Of a DNA stretch of 47,646 nt, positions 40,209 through 47,646 are shown one piece after another; position 1 is the first letter of the stretch, and each line of letters begins with the position of its first letter. The stretch comes from an uncultured Eubacterium sp. GTDB taxonomy: Bacteria; Bacillota; Clostridia; Oscillospirales; Acutalibacteraceae. A program made the position numbers and the translations under genes. The stretch spans positions 1 through 47,646 of the forward strand of contig UQCC01000013.1 in the NCBI GenBank assembly GCA_900539325.1. Direction: 5' to 3'. The notes under the pieces were generated by a model, which had not been told where the DNA came from, searched no databases, and saw only the letters and a list, made by a program, of their open reading frames with translations.

Positions 40209-42496
40209 TAAAATATTTTGACGGCGGAATGGGAACAATGCTCAACCTCAAAGCAGGTGAGCTTCCCGAACTTTTGAACCTCTCCGACCCGGAGAGAATT
40301 TTTGCCATCCACAAGGCATATGCCGAGGCAGGCTGTGACATTATTTCAGCCAACACTTTCGGCGCAAACAAATTGAAATACGACAACGCAGACGAACTCA
40401 TCAAGGCTGCCGTGCAAAATGCACGCAGAACAGGCAAAAAAGTTGCTCTCGACATCGGACCGACAGGCAAACTCCTAAAGCCGATGGGCGACCTTGATTT
40501 TGAGGAGTGCGTGGATGTTTTTGCCGATATGGTTAAGGCAGGCAAAGACGGTGCAGACCTTGTTCTTTGCGAAACTTTCGGCGATGTTTACGAACTTAAA
40601 GCCGCTATGCTTGCCGTCAAAGAAAACTGCGATTTGCCTCTTGTTGTGTCTATGATTTTTGACGACAAGGGCAGACTTCTCACCGGTGCGGATGTAAAAA
40701 CCGCCTGTGCGGTTGCCGAGGGACTTGGCGCAGACGCAATCGGATTCAACTGCGGATTAGGACCAAAACAGATGATTCCGCTTGTTGAGGAACTCGAAAA
40801 ATGCTGTTCAACCCCTATCATCGTTATGCCGAACGCAGGCTTGCCCGAAAGTGTTGACGGCAAAACAATCTACAATGTTGACCCGACTGAATTTGCCGAC
40901 TATATGAAGCAAATTGCCGAAATGGGCGTTTCTCTACTCGGCGGTTGCTGTGGCACAACGCCTGAACACATCAAGGCTATGATTGATGCAACAAAGGACA
41001 TTCCCGACAAAGTGCCGAGTTTCAAGACCGACACGCTTGTTACCTCTTACTCTCAATGCGTTGATATTTCCGACATTGTGGTTATCGGTGAGCGAATCAA
41101 CCCAACGGGTAAAAAATTGCTCAAAGAGGCACTCCGCAACAAGGATATGGACTACATTTTGCGTGAGGGCATCACCCAAAAAGACGCAGGTGCGCACATC
41201 CTTGATGTGAATATGGGCTTGCCTGAAATTGACGAAGAAGAAATGCTGTGCAAATCGGTGTTTGAGCTTCAATCCGTGCTTCCGACACCGCTTCAGCTTG
41301 ACTCATCGGACGCAAAAGCTATGGAATCGGCACTCCGCATTTACAACGGCAAGGCAATGATTAACTCCGTAAACGGCAAGGAAAAGTGTATGAAAGAGAT
41401 TTTTCCGCTTGCCAAAAAATACGGCGGTGTGGTTGTGTGCCTTTGTCTTGACGAGGACGGTATTCCGTCAACCGCAGAGGGCAGAATTGCCATTGCAGAG
41501 AAGATTATCAACACCGCAAAAGAATACGGAATCGACAAAAAAGATCTTGTTGTTGACGCTTTGACAATGACGATTTCCACCGACAAAAACAACTCTGTGG
41601 AAACCTTGAAAGCGGTTGATTACATCCGTCATACTCTCGGAGTTAACACGGTTTTGGGTGTGTCGAACATCAGTTTCGGCTTGCCGAACAGAGAGGCAAT
41701 TAACACGGCGTTTTACACTTTGGCAATGAACGCAGGTTTATCGGCCGGCATCATCAACCCAAAATCAAAGTCGATGATGAACGCATTTTACAGCTACAAG
41801 GCACTTGCGGGGCTTGATGACAACTGCGAGGAATACATCAAATCGGCGACCCCTGTTGAGGTTGTTGCCGAGGGTGCAAAAATCGATTTAAAGCAGGCAA
41901 TCATCAAGGGTATGAAAGAGGAAAGTGCAAAGTGTGCAAAAGAGCTTCTTCAAACCACGGACAGCCTTGAAATAATCAACAACTACATCATCCCGGCGCT
42001 TGACTTTGTGGGTGACGGATTTGAAAAAAACACGCTGTTTTTGCCTCAGCTTTTGATGAGTGCGGACAGTGCAAAATCTGCATTTGATGAGATAAAAGCC
42101 CACATTGTTATGAGCGGAACTCCGCAGGTCAAGGGCGACAAAATCATCATTGCCACCGTTGAAGGCGACATCCACGACATCGGCAAAAACATAGTTAAGG
42201 TGCTTTTGCAAAACTACGGTTTTGATGTTATCGACCTCGGCAAAGATGTCAAATGCGAACTTGTGCTTGAGGAAGCAATCAAACAGAATGTCAAACTTGT
42301 CGGCTTGTCGGCGCTTATGACAACGACCGTTCCGAATATGGAAAAGACGATTAAACTTTTGCACGACAACACGGACGCAAAGATATTTGTAGGCGGTGCG
42401 GTGCTCACAAGAGATTACGCAAAGATGATAAATGCCGATTGGTACGCAAAGGACGCAATGGAAAGCGTCAGAATTGCACAGGAATTTTTTGACTAA
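40205..42496 (+). CDS. metH: Cobalamin-dependent methionine synthase lacking the activation domain
   Basis: The 763-residue protein has the homocysteine domain (residues 1-290, zinc ligands in GFNCGLGP and GGCCGTT) and the pterin domain (about 295-560, VVIGERINPTGKK). The B12 cap domain (about 570-645) and the B12-binding domain (about 650-763, DIHDIGKNIVKVLLQNYGFD) follow. The His of D-x-H-x-x-G is the lower cobalt ligand. It ends there, while E. coli MetH continues to about 1,230 residues; the missing activation domain is the preceding gene. Substrate 5-methyl-THF comes from MetF in the same operon. The ATGA overlap shows coupling. Confidence 0.96.
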   Translation: MIKYFDGGMGTMLNLKAGELPELLNLSDPERIFAIHKAYAEAGCDIISANTFGANKLKYDNADELIKAAVQNARRTGKKVALDIGPTGKLLKPMGDLDFEECVDVFADMVKAGKDGADLVLCETFGDVYELKAAMLAVKENCDLPLVVSMIFDDKGRLLTGADVKTACAVAEGLGADAIGFNCGLGPKQMIPLVEELEKCCSTPIIVMPNAGLPESVDGKTIYNVDPTEFADYMKQIAEMGVSLLGGCCGTTPEHIKAMIDATKDIPDKVPSFKTDTLVTSYSQCVDISDIVVIGERINPTGKKLLKEALRNKDMDYILREGITQKDAGAHILDVNMGLPEIDEEEMLCKSVFELQSVLPTPLQLDSSDAKAMESALRIYNGKAMINSVNGKEKCMKEIFPLAKKYGGVVVCLCLDEDGIPSTAEGRIAIAEKIINTAKEYGIDKKDLVVDALTMTISTDKNNSVETLKAVDYIRHTLGVNTVLGVSNISFGLPNREAINTAFYTLAMNAGLSAGIINPKSKSMMNAFYSYKALAGLDDNCEEYIKSATPVEVVAEGAKIDLKQAIIKGMKEESAKCAKELLQTTDSLEIINNYIIPALDFVGDGFEKNTLFLPQLLMSADSAKSAFDEIKAHIVMSGTPQVKGDKIIIATVEGDIHDIGKNIVKVLLQNYGFDVIDLGKDVKCELVLEEAIKQNVKLVGLSALMTTTVPNMEKTIKLLHDNTDAKIFVGGAVLTRDYAKMINADWYAKDAMESVRIAQEFFD

Positions 42497-42513
42497 GGAA
42501 GCAAAACATTATG

Positions 42514-42903
42514 ATGATTTCAACAAAGGGCAGATATGCCTTGAGCATTATGCTCGACCTTGCCGCACACGATGACGGTAACTACATTTCACTCAAGGAC
42601 ATATCGGAAAGGCTCGAAATTTCTATGAAATACCTCGAAGCGATTATTGCAAAGCTCTCAAAGGGCGGACTTGTTGACAGCGCACGAGGAAAAAGCGGCG
42701 GATACAAACTCAACCGCAAAGTTGAGGAATATTCTGTGGGCGAAATTTTGGTTTTGACCGAAAAAACGCTTGCACCCGTTGCGTGCGTTGATTGTGACGC
42801 CTGCAAAAAAGAGGAATCCTGCCTCACCAGACCTATGTGGAACGAGCTGAACGAAATCATTATGAACTTCCTCAATTCCAAAACCTTGGCGGATTTGTTA
42901 TAA
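42514..42903 (+). CDS. Rrf2-family regulator
   Basis: The 129-residue protein has the Rrf2 winged helix (STKGRYALSIMLDLAAHDD, SLKDISERLEISMKYLEAII) and a cysteine cluster CVDCDACKKEESC that could hold an Fe-S cluster as in IscR. CymR-type members instead sense cysteine synthase. It follows metH by about 17 bp after AAGGAAGC, so it belongs to the metF-metH operon. A role in sulfur or iron regulation of methionine synthesis is plausible. No iscS/iscU is adjacent. Some family members lack cluster function. Confidence 0.9.
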   Translation: MISTKGRYALSIMLDLAAHDDGNYISLKDISERLEISMKYLEAIIAKLSKGGLVDSARGKSGGYKLNRKVEEYSVGEILVLTEKTLAPVACVDCDACKKEESCLTRPMWNELNEIIMNFLNSKTLADLL

Positions 42904-42929
42904 AAAAACGGTGATTAACCCGGCAATAC

Positions 42930-42969
42930 GCAAAATAAAAAAGCAACTCGAATGAGTTGCTTTTATTTG
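42930..42969. terminator. Bidirectional terminator between rrf2 and rpsR
   Basis: GCAACTC (42943-42949) and GAGTTGC (42954-42960) form a perfect stem with A-rich and T-rich flanks, serving both convergent operons. Confidence 0.9.
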
Positions 42970-42976
42970 TTTACAA

Positions 42977-43213
42977 TCAGTCTGATGTGTAAGGCAAAAG
43001 AGCGAGATGTCTTGCTCTCTTGATAGCTGTTGTAAGCATTCTCTGGTGCTTTGCACAAGTGCCTGTTACACGGCGAGGAAGGATCTTTGAACGCTCTGAA
43101 ATGAACTTCTTGAGCTTTGTTGTGTCCTTGTAATCAATGCTTTCAGCCTTATCTACACAAAATTGACAAACTTTTCTACGGCTCTTTCTTGGGCCCTTAG
43201 CGTTATATGCCAT
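42977..43213 (-). CDS. rpsR: Ribosomal protein bS18
   Basis: The 78-residue basic protein has the S18 signature IDYKDTTKLKKFISERSKIL followed by PRRVTGTCAKHQR and ends in a basic helix. A small N-terminal Cys pair (CQFCVDK) resembles zinc-binding S18 variants. It is the last gene of rpsF-ssb-rpsR. GGAGG is placed before ATG 43213. Confidence 0.98.
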   Translation of the reverse strand: MAYNAKGPRKSRRKVCQFCVDKAESIDYKDTTKLKKFISERSKILPRRVTGTCAKHQRMLTTAIKRARHLALLPYTSD

Positions 43214-43243
43214 TTTGGTTTCCTCCTTAATTAAAATAAGATG

Positions 43244-43687
43244 TTAGAACGGAAGGTCGTCATCATCGTCAACGATTTCTTCAAAATCGCTGTTGTCTGC
43301 GCTTGCATAAGACGGAGCAGGCTCGTTAAAACCGCCGTTTACGGCAGGTGCGCCTGTGTTCGACTCATTCTTTGAGCCGCAGAATGATACGTTGTTTGCA
43401 ACAACCTCGACCTGTTTTCTTTGGTTACCGCTTTTGTCTGTATAGCTGCTTGTTTGGATTGAACCTTCAACAGCTATCATTGAACCTTTGTGGAAATATC
43501 TGCTGATAAATTCCGCAGTTTGACGCCATGCAACACAGTCGATGAAATCTGCCTGTCTGTCTTGTCCGGAGCGTTGATAATTTCTATCGCACGCAACCTG
43601 AAAACGGATAACAGAAACACCGCTCGGAGTTGTACGGAGTTCAGGTTCAAAGGTAAGTCTACCCATAAGGGCTACCATATTAATCAT
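43244..43687 (-). CDS. ssb: Single-stranded DNA-binding protein
   Basis: The 147-residue protein has the SSB OB fold: MVALMGRLTFEPELRTTPSG, FQVACDRNYQ, DFIDCVAWRQTAEFI and GSMIAVEGSIQTSSY. An acidic tail ending DDDDLPF recruits partner proteins. It binds single-stranded DNA in replication and repair. Its place between rpsF and rpsR is the conserved bacterial order. Confidence 0.98.
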   Translation of the reverse strand: MINMVALMGRLTFEPELRTTPSGVSVIRFQVACDRNYQRSGQDRQADFIDCVAWRQTAEFISRYFHKGSMIAVEGSIQTSSYTDKSGNQRKQVEVVANNVSFCGSKNESNTGAPAVNGGFNEPAPSYASADNSDFEEIVDDDDDLPF

Positions 43688-43701
43688 AGTATGCCTCCTA
43701 A

Positions 43702-43992
43702 TTATTCGCCTTTAGCGACGATAAGTGAGCGAAGTACACCGTCTGTAATGTTGATTACACGGTCAAGCTCAGCAGGGAAAGACTCTTCTGATGAGAAGTT
43801 GATAAGAACATAGTAACCGTCAGCTTCGTAGTTGATTGGATAAGCAAGCTTCTTCTTGCCCCATTCCTCTACTTCGCCGAGAGTGCCATTCTTAGAGATG
43901 AGGTCAGTGAACTTTGTCTTGAGAGCGTTTACTGCCTCTTCTCCCTTTGAAAGAGAGAAAACCATAACGATTTCGTAGTCTTTTAATGCCAT
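43702..43992 (-). CDS. rpsF: Ribosomal protein bS6
   Basis: The 96-residue protein has the S6 features YEIVMVFSLSKGEEAVNALK, WGKKKLAYPINYEADGYYVL and ELDRVINITDGVLRSLIV. It binds S18 in the 30S platform. AGGAGGTGC precedes ATG 43992. A promoter at 44078-44106 and a structured leader lie upstream. In other bacteria S6:S18 binds such leaders to repress the operon. Confidence 0.98.
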   Translation of the reverse strand: MALKDYEIVMVFSLSKGEEAVNALKTKFTDLISKNGTLGEVEEWGKKKLAYPINYEADGYYVLINFSSEESFPAELDRVINITDGVLRSLIVAKGE

Positions 43993-44072
43993 TCTTCAGC
44001 ACCTCCTTTTGGACTTTGGCGTATTATCCATACGCAAGGAAAATTTACTTGCATTAAGACATACTGCAAGTG
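43993..44072 (-). promoter_or_regulatory. Structured 5' leader of rpsF
   Basis: The leader can form two hairpins: ACTTGCA/TGCAAGT around an 11-base loop, and GCGTAT/ATACGC (GCGTATGGATAATACGC) just before the ribosome binding site. An S6:S18 autoregulatory site is the obvious candidate, but I cannot confirm the known consensus. Confidence 0.4.
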
Positions 44073-44077
44073 TTAGT

Positions 44078-44106
44078 ATTATAGCAGTTGGCAAGCAAGA
44101 TGTCAA
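44078..44106 (-). promoter_or_regulatory. rpsF operon promoter
   Basis: TTGACA (44101-44106) and TATAAT (44078-44083) on the minus strand are exactly 17 bp apart, as expected for a strong ribosomal-protein promoter. Confidence 0.9.
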
Positions 44107-44130
44107 GGATTTTTTTAAACGAATACCGGG

Positions 44131-44200
44131 CGAATTCCTTTTAACCCCTCAGTCGCACATAAAACAGCTCCCCTTACAACAAGGGGAGCCTTAATAGGTT
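44131..44200. repeat. R1 repeat copy 4
   Basis: CGAATTCCTTTTAACCCCTC begins the unit, then AGTCGCACATAAAACAGCTC and CCCTTACAACAAGGGGAGCC. Its first 24 bases are nearly identical to the copy at 46231. The last hairpin can act as a terminator beyond the DUF4250 gene stop. Confidence 0.75.
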
Positions 44201-44203
44201 AGA

Positions 44204-44380
44204 TTATTTAAATGAATTTGTGTTTTCGTCGTATTCAAAACCTGCGGCTGAGAGGGTGGAGATAATCTCATCTTTATCCTCATCCATATCATCGCAAAGG
44301 GCGTCGAGTGACGAATAACTGTCACGCAGTTTCATATTTATCATACTTAAAAGTATGAACGGGTCTTTTGGTAATGCCAT
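44204..44380 (-). CDS. DUF4250 small protein
   Basis: A 58-residue acidic protein is encoded from ATG 44378-44380 to TAA 44204-44206. It begins MALPKDPFILLSMINMKLRD and continues YSSLDALCDDMDEDKDEI, then AAGFEYDENTNSF, which is the DUF4250 pattern. Function is unknown. It is the first gene downstream of the ABC ATPase gene, 20 bp away on the same strand, so it may be the last gene of that operon. Confidence 0.85.
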   Translation of the reverse strand: MALPKDPFILLSMINMKLRDSYSSLDALCDDMDEDKDEIISTLSAAGFEYDENTNSFK

Positions 44381-44399
44381 AATATTCGCCTTAATAGTT

Positions 44400-45206
44400 T
44401 TATTCTTCCGCTTCGGAAAGGAGGATTTTGTCGTCCTCTAATTCTTCGCCCGATGTGAGCTTGAACTTTGCAAGAAGGTCGGCTGTGGTAAGCTTCTTCT
44501 TTTCCTCGCCCTGAACATCATAGATAATTTTACCGTCATTCATCATAACAAGGCGGTTACCGATATTGATAGCGTCCTTCATATTATGAGTAATCATAAT
44601 TGTTGTAAGATGATTTTCGGCAACGATTTTTTCTGTCAAATCAAGCACTTTTTTGGCTGTTTTAGGGTCAAGTGCGGCTGTATGCTCATCAAGAAGCAAA
44701 AGCTTTGGCTTGCGAAGTGTTGCCATAAGAAGTGTAACAGCCTGACGCTGACCGCCCGAAAGCAAGCCAACCTTTGATGTAAGTCTGTCCTCAAGACCGA
44801 GGTCAAGGTGTTTGAGCACTTCCTTATAATGCTCTTTTTCCTTGCGTTTTACGCCGGCACCGAGGCCTCTGCGACTGCCTCTTCTTGAAGCAAGTGCAAG
44901 GTTTTCGATAATTTGCATATTAGCGGCAGTACCTGTCATAGGGTCTTGGAAAACTCTGCCGATATATTTTGCTCTTTTGTGCTCCGGAAGTTTTGTAACA
45001 TCCACGCCGTCAATAACGATTGAGCCGCAATCAACAGGATAAACACCTGCTATCATATTGAGCATTGTTGATTTGCCGGCACCGTTGCCGCCGATTACGG
45101 TAACAAAATCGCCCTCGTTGAGAGTTAAATCAATGCCGTTGAGCGCCTTTTTTTCATTAATAGTTCCCGGATTGAAGGTTTTATGTACATTCTTGATTTC
45201 TAACAT
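44400..45206 (-). CDS. ABC transporter ATP-binding protein (TrpZ-like)
   Basis: The 268-residue protein has Walker A in GGNGAGKSTMLN, signature LSGGQRQAV, Walker B LLLLDEHTAALDP and the H-loop IMITHN. It energises the adjacent permease. ATG 45206 with AGGAGG upstream, one base after the permease stop, is preferred over the 28-residue extension to 45290. The set of binding protein, permease and ATPase matches the COG2984/4120/1101 systems, some of which import tryptophan or tyrosine in streptococci. The substrate here is not proven. Confidence 0.93.
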   Translation of the reverse strand: MLEIKNVHKTFNPGTINEKKALNGIDLTLNEGDFVTVIGGNGAGKSTMLNMIAGVYPVDCGSIVIDGVDVTKLPEHKRAKYIGRVFQDPMTGTAANMQIIENLALASRRGSRRGLGAGVKRKEKEHYKEVLKHLDLGLEDRLTSKVGLLSGGQRQAVTLLMATLRKPKLLLLDEHTAALDPKTAKKVLDLTEKIVAENHLTTIMITHNMKDAINIGNRLVMMNDGKIIYDVQGEEKKKLTTADLLAKFKLTSGEELEDDKILLSEAEE

Positions 45207-45207
45207 A

Positions 45208-46107
45208 TCACTTAACCTCCTTTTTTGCAGTCTTAATATGAGTTTCTTGGTATCTGCCCTTGATGTAAGGAATGCCGAGGAATACGGCAACTACTGCGGC
45301 TGTAAGGAGCTTGAGGTCGTCTGTATTAAGACCGAGGCTGATAACAAACTGCATAACGATGTAATAGATGATACCGCCGATTGCAACAGCCAAAAGTTTG
45401 AGTGCAAAGTTCTTGAAAATCTTGCCGAAAAGCACTTCACCGATGATAACGGCGGCAAGACCGATAACGATTGCACCTCTGCCCATATTGATGTCGGCAT
45501 AGCCCTGATACTGTGCAAGAAGTCCGCCTGCAAGTGCAACCAAACCGTTTGAAAGCACAAGTGCGATAATTTTTGTTGAATTGATATTGATACCGTTTGC
45601 ACGAGCCATATTCATATTTGTACCGGTTGCACGGATTGCGTGGCCGATTTCTGTGCCGAAGAACCAATAGAGCAATGCAATAATTACCAAAACAAAGATT
45701 GTGGCAACAATAAGCGCCTGATTAAGCTTTGTCATTGAGCAAATAAGATCATATTTGTAGCCGGACACAGGCTGATTTGCCTTGCCCAAAATACGCAAGT
45801 TAATAGAATACAATGCAAGCTGGGTCAAAATACCTGCCAAAATAGGCGGAATACCAAAAGCCGTGTTGAGTATACCCGTTACAAGTCCTGCCAAGCAACC
45901 TGCAGCAAAGGCGATAAGGAGTGCAACATAAACATTGCATCCTGCCATAAGTGACATAACCATAGCGGCACCGCCTGTTGCCAAAGTTCCGTCAACGGTA
46001 AGGTCGGCAAAATCAAGCACTCTGAATGTGATATACACACCGATTGCCATAATGCCCCATATAAGTCCCTGACCGACAGCACCCGGCAGAGCGTTTAAAA
46101 ATCCCAT
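45208..46107 (-). CDS. ABC transporter permease (TrpY-like)
   Basis: The 299-residue membrane protein has about eight hydrophobic segments and conserved loops RVLDFADLTVDGTLATGGAA and IGHAIRATGTNMNMARANGI, typical of the COG4120 permeases related to branched-chain amino-acid permeases. ATG 46107 (MGFLNALPGAVGQG) follows GAGGTAAATTTT. It is read with the ATPase gene at one-base spacing and lies 220 bp downstream of the substrate-binding protein, with an R1 repeat between. Confidence 0.92.
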   Translation of the reverse strand: MGFLNALPGAVGQGLIWGIMAIGVYITFRVLDFADLTVDGTLATGGAAMVMSLMAGCNVYVALLIAFAAGCLAGLVTGILNTAFGIPPILAGILTQLALYSINLRILGKANQPVSGYKYDLICSMTKLNQALIVATIFVLVIIALLYWFFGTEIGHAIRATGTNMNMARANGININSTKIIALVLSNGLVALAGGLLAQYQGYADINMGRGAIVIGLAAVIIGEVLFGKIFKNFALKLLAVAIGGIIYYIVMQFVISLGLNTDDLKLLTAAVVAVFLGIPYIKGRYQETHIKTAKKEVK

Positions 46108-46230
46108 AAAATTTACCTCATTTCTCGGACTTCTAAACAAAAGTCCAAAATTTTCAATTATACTTTATCATTATACTTTAAAGCGTTGAATTAGTCAACT
46201 GTTAATTTGTACATAACTGATTGTGTTTGC

Positions 46231-46310
46231 CTAATTCCTTTTAACCCCTCAGTCGTGCATAAAGCACGACAGCTCCCCTTGACAGCATAACAAGGGGAGC
46301 TTTATAGGTT
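46231..46310. repeat. R1 repeat copy 5
   Basis: CTAATTCCTTTTAACCCCTC, then AGTCGTGCATAAAGCACGAC and AGCTCCCCTTGACAGCATAA with CAAGGGGAGC. It has the inner hairpin GTCGTGC/GCACGAC and an AGCTCCCCTT/AAGGGGAGCT outer hairpin. It lies between the binding-protein and permease genes and may attenuate transcription so that the lipoprotein is made in excess. Confidence 0.75.
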
Positions 46311-46327
46311 TATATTTATTTGTTTGA

Positions 46328-47365
46328 TTATTTCTCTGTGGTTGCTTCCTCGGTTACAGCCTCGTAGCCGTCAGGAATTGTAACGCCAAACTTCTTTGCT
46401 TGGTCAGGATTGTATTTGTATGTAAGACCGTCTGTTTGCTGAATGTTCATTTCAGCAGGATTTTTACCGTTTACAAGAATATCATATGCCATTTGAGCAG
46501 TTGTCTGTCCAAGTGTGTAGTACGAAATTGAAAGAGTTGCAACGGCTTTTGTGTTTTTAAAGATACCCTCTTCGCCTGCAATAATCGGAACATTTGCGTG
46601 TGAACAAGCGTCATCAATTACCGCACCGTTTGAAGCTGCTGTGTTGTCGGTTGGAATATAGATTACATCAACCTTTGAAGCGGCTTTCTTTGCAACTGCC
46701 GAAATATCGTTTGAATCGGAGAAAGCAAAATATTCGCAAGTAACACCCTTTGCTTCAAGTGCCTTTTTAACACCGTCTGCCTGTGGCTTTGAATTTGTTT
46801 CTGCCGAGCAGAAGATTACACCTACTTTCTTTGTTTCAGGGAAAAGCTCCATAATTTGGTCTGCCTGCTTGTCGAGTGGAGCAAGGTCGCTTGTACCTGT
46901 TACATTGATACCTGTTGCGTCTGTCGGACCCATATCAATGTCAAGAGCAGCTGCATAATCGGTTACTGATGTTGCAACAACAGGTGTTTGCGAAGCCGCT
47001 GTTACTGTTGCGCAAGCCTGAAGTGCAGGTGTTGCGTTTGCCATAATCAAATCATAATTTGATGATACAAACTTGTTTGCGATTGTTGTGCAGTTTGCAG
47101 AGTCGTTTGAAGCGTTTTGATAATCAAATTCAAATGTAATTCCGTCTGCTTCGCCAAGCTCCTTGAGTTTGTCCTCAAAACCTTTGGTTGCCGCATCGAG
47201 CGCCTCGTGCTGAAGAAGCTGGCAAATACCGATTTTGTAAGATGTTTTTTTGTTGGATGTTTTAGCGTCGTCACCGTTTGAAGCGGCTGAACAGCCTGCA
47301 AACATACCGCCGACCATTGCTACGGAAAGAGCAACTGCCGCAATTTTTTTTGCAAATTTTTTCAT
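46328..47365 (-). CDS. ABC transporter substrate-binding lipoprotein (TrpX-like)
   Basis: The 345-residue protein has a lipoprotein signal peptide with lipobox MFAGC at the Cys near residue 25, then an ABC_sub_bind fold: YKIGICQLLQHEALDAATKG, LIMANATPALQACATVTAAS, TPVVATSVTDYAAALD, KKVGVIFCSAETNSKPQADG and VDVIYIPTDNTAASNGAVID. This is the COG2984 family, whose characterised members bind tryptophan or tyrosine. TAGGAGAG precedes ATG 47365. It is the first gene of the importer operon. Confidence 0.93.
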   Translation of the reverse strand: MKKFAKKIAAVALSVAMVGGMFAGCSAASNGDDAKTSNKKTSYKIGICQLLQHEALDAATKGFEDKLKELGEADGITFEFDYQNASNDSANCTTIANKFVSSNYDLIMANATPALQACATVTAASQTPVVATSVTDYAAALDIDMGPTDATGINVTGTSDLAPLDKQADQIMELFPETKKVGVIFCSAETNSKPQADGVKKALEAKGVTCEYFAFSDSNDISAVAKKAASKVDVIYIPTDNTAASNGAVIDDACSHANVPIIAGEEGIFKNTKAVATLSISYYTLGQTTAQMAYDILVNGKNPAEMNIQQTDGLTYKYNPDQAKKFGVTIPDGYEAVTEEATTEK

Positions 47366-47403
47366 TGAAAATCTCTCCTATCAAGAATTTTTTATTTGTG
47401 TTC

Positions 47404-47432
47404 AGTTTAGCACCTAAAAGCGTTAAAGTCAA
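47404..47432 (-). promoter_or_regulatory. Promoter of the TrpXYZ-like operon
   Basis: TTGACT (47427-47432) and TAAACT (47404-47409) on the minus strand are separated by 17 bp, 38 bp before the ATG. No T-box or tryptophan-attenuator structure was noticed in the short leader. Confidence 0.75.
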
Positions 47433-47516
47433 CGGGGTTTCGGATATTTGCAATGAAACATTTTGGCCCAATTTCAATTATCAATAAAAATTTGTAATGC
47501 AAGCCATAAAAAATAT

Positions 47517-47545
47517 TCGTAGGGACGAACTGTGTTCGCCTCAGT
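47517..47545. repeat. R2 repeat copy, reverse orientation
   Basis: TCGTAGGGACGAACTGTGTT followed by CGCCTCAG is the reverse complement of the 37101-type R2 hairpin. It directly abuts an R3 copy. Confidence 0.65.
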
Positions 47546-47646
47546 GTGTTGAAAAAGTATTTTCGACACGCTTTAAAGCTGTTGAGAAAGGTTCTGAATT
47601 TCGTTTTCTTGCGAAGGAAGATGTATATAAATACCTCGACTGAGCA
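47546..47646 (+). repeat. R3 repeat copy 3, cut by window end
   Basis: The 5' part (ACACGCTTTAAAGCTGTTGA, GAAAGGTTCTGAA) aligns with the minus strand of 34926-34975. The 3' part (47594-47646) is nearly identical to 37204-37256. The copy therefore links the two other R3 pieces. It continues beyond the window. Confidence 0.65.

Noticed and set aside
1..47646. tRNA or rRNA genes and CRISPR arrays
   Set aside because: No cloverleaf with a GTTCNANNC arm, no rRNA sequence and no regularly spaced repeats were noticed on either strand by eye.

Overview
The window looks like chromosome of an AT-rich Gram-positive gut or rumen anaerobe, probably a Clostridia member of the Ruminococcaceae/Oscillospiraceae. 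This rests on strong AGGAGG-type ribosome binding sites, TTGACA-17-TATAAT promoters, the rpsF-ssb-rpsR operon, a YhaM nuclease, a clostridial Cys-rich protein, a split methionine synthase and a thioredoxin reductase that seems to lack an NADPH site. The species cannot be named from the sequence alone.

Positions 1-15876 are accessory DNA stacked on the 3' end of guaA. A 14-15 bp sequence encoding the last GuaA residues and a stop codon occurs three times (177-190, 4817-4831, 15862-15876), each with a different stop codon. Element A (about 4832-15861) is an integrative mobilizable element. It has a tyrosine integrase, an excisionase-like protein, a divergent repressor, a RepA-like ATPase, a ribbon-helix-helix accessory protein and a MobV-type relaxase with an oriT-like region. 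Its cargo is a GIY-YIG protein behind a highly structured RNA leader, several unknown proteins, a frameshifted nucleotidyltransferase, a small CxxC protein and an MqsR-like toxin with a zinc-finger/Panacea antitoxin. Element B (about 191-4816) is wreckage. It holds a Sll1717-type P-loop ATPase broken into pieces on both strands, a UvrD helicase tail, a TnpV protein and an AlwI-like endonuclease tail joined to a signal peptide. A diverged copy of its right end (4662-4816) also lies at 1-176, so a third element probably ends at the left edge.

Positions 15861-31257 are mostly chromosomal: guaA, a HepT/HTH-MNT toxin-antitoxin pair with operator palindromes in its promoter, prmA, yhaM, an SDR oxidoreductase, a GPH/MFS sugar transporter, a TupA-like ATP-grasp protein, a secreted glucosaminidase, a ferredoxin-type thioredoxin reductase candidate, a large secreted protein, a PucR/CdaR-type regulator, an RsuA-type pseudouridine synthase and a DUF4830 protein.

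Positions 31379-34789 are an FHA protein-FtsW/RodA-PBP operon for cell-wall synthesis. Next come galM, a Cys-rich protein, a membrane M28 peptidase, and the tightly overlapping metF-activation domain-metH-rrf2 operon. The window ends with rpsF-ssb-rpsR, a DUF4250 protein and a TrpXYZ-like ABC importer. Three families of short dispersed intergenic repeats occur throughout the chromosomal part.
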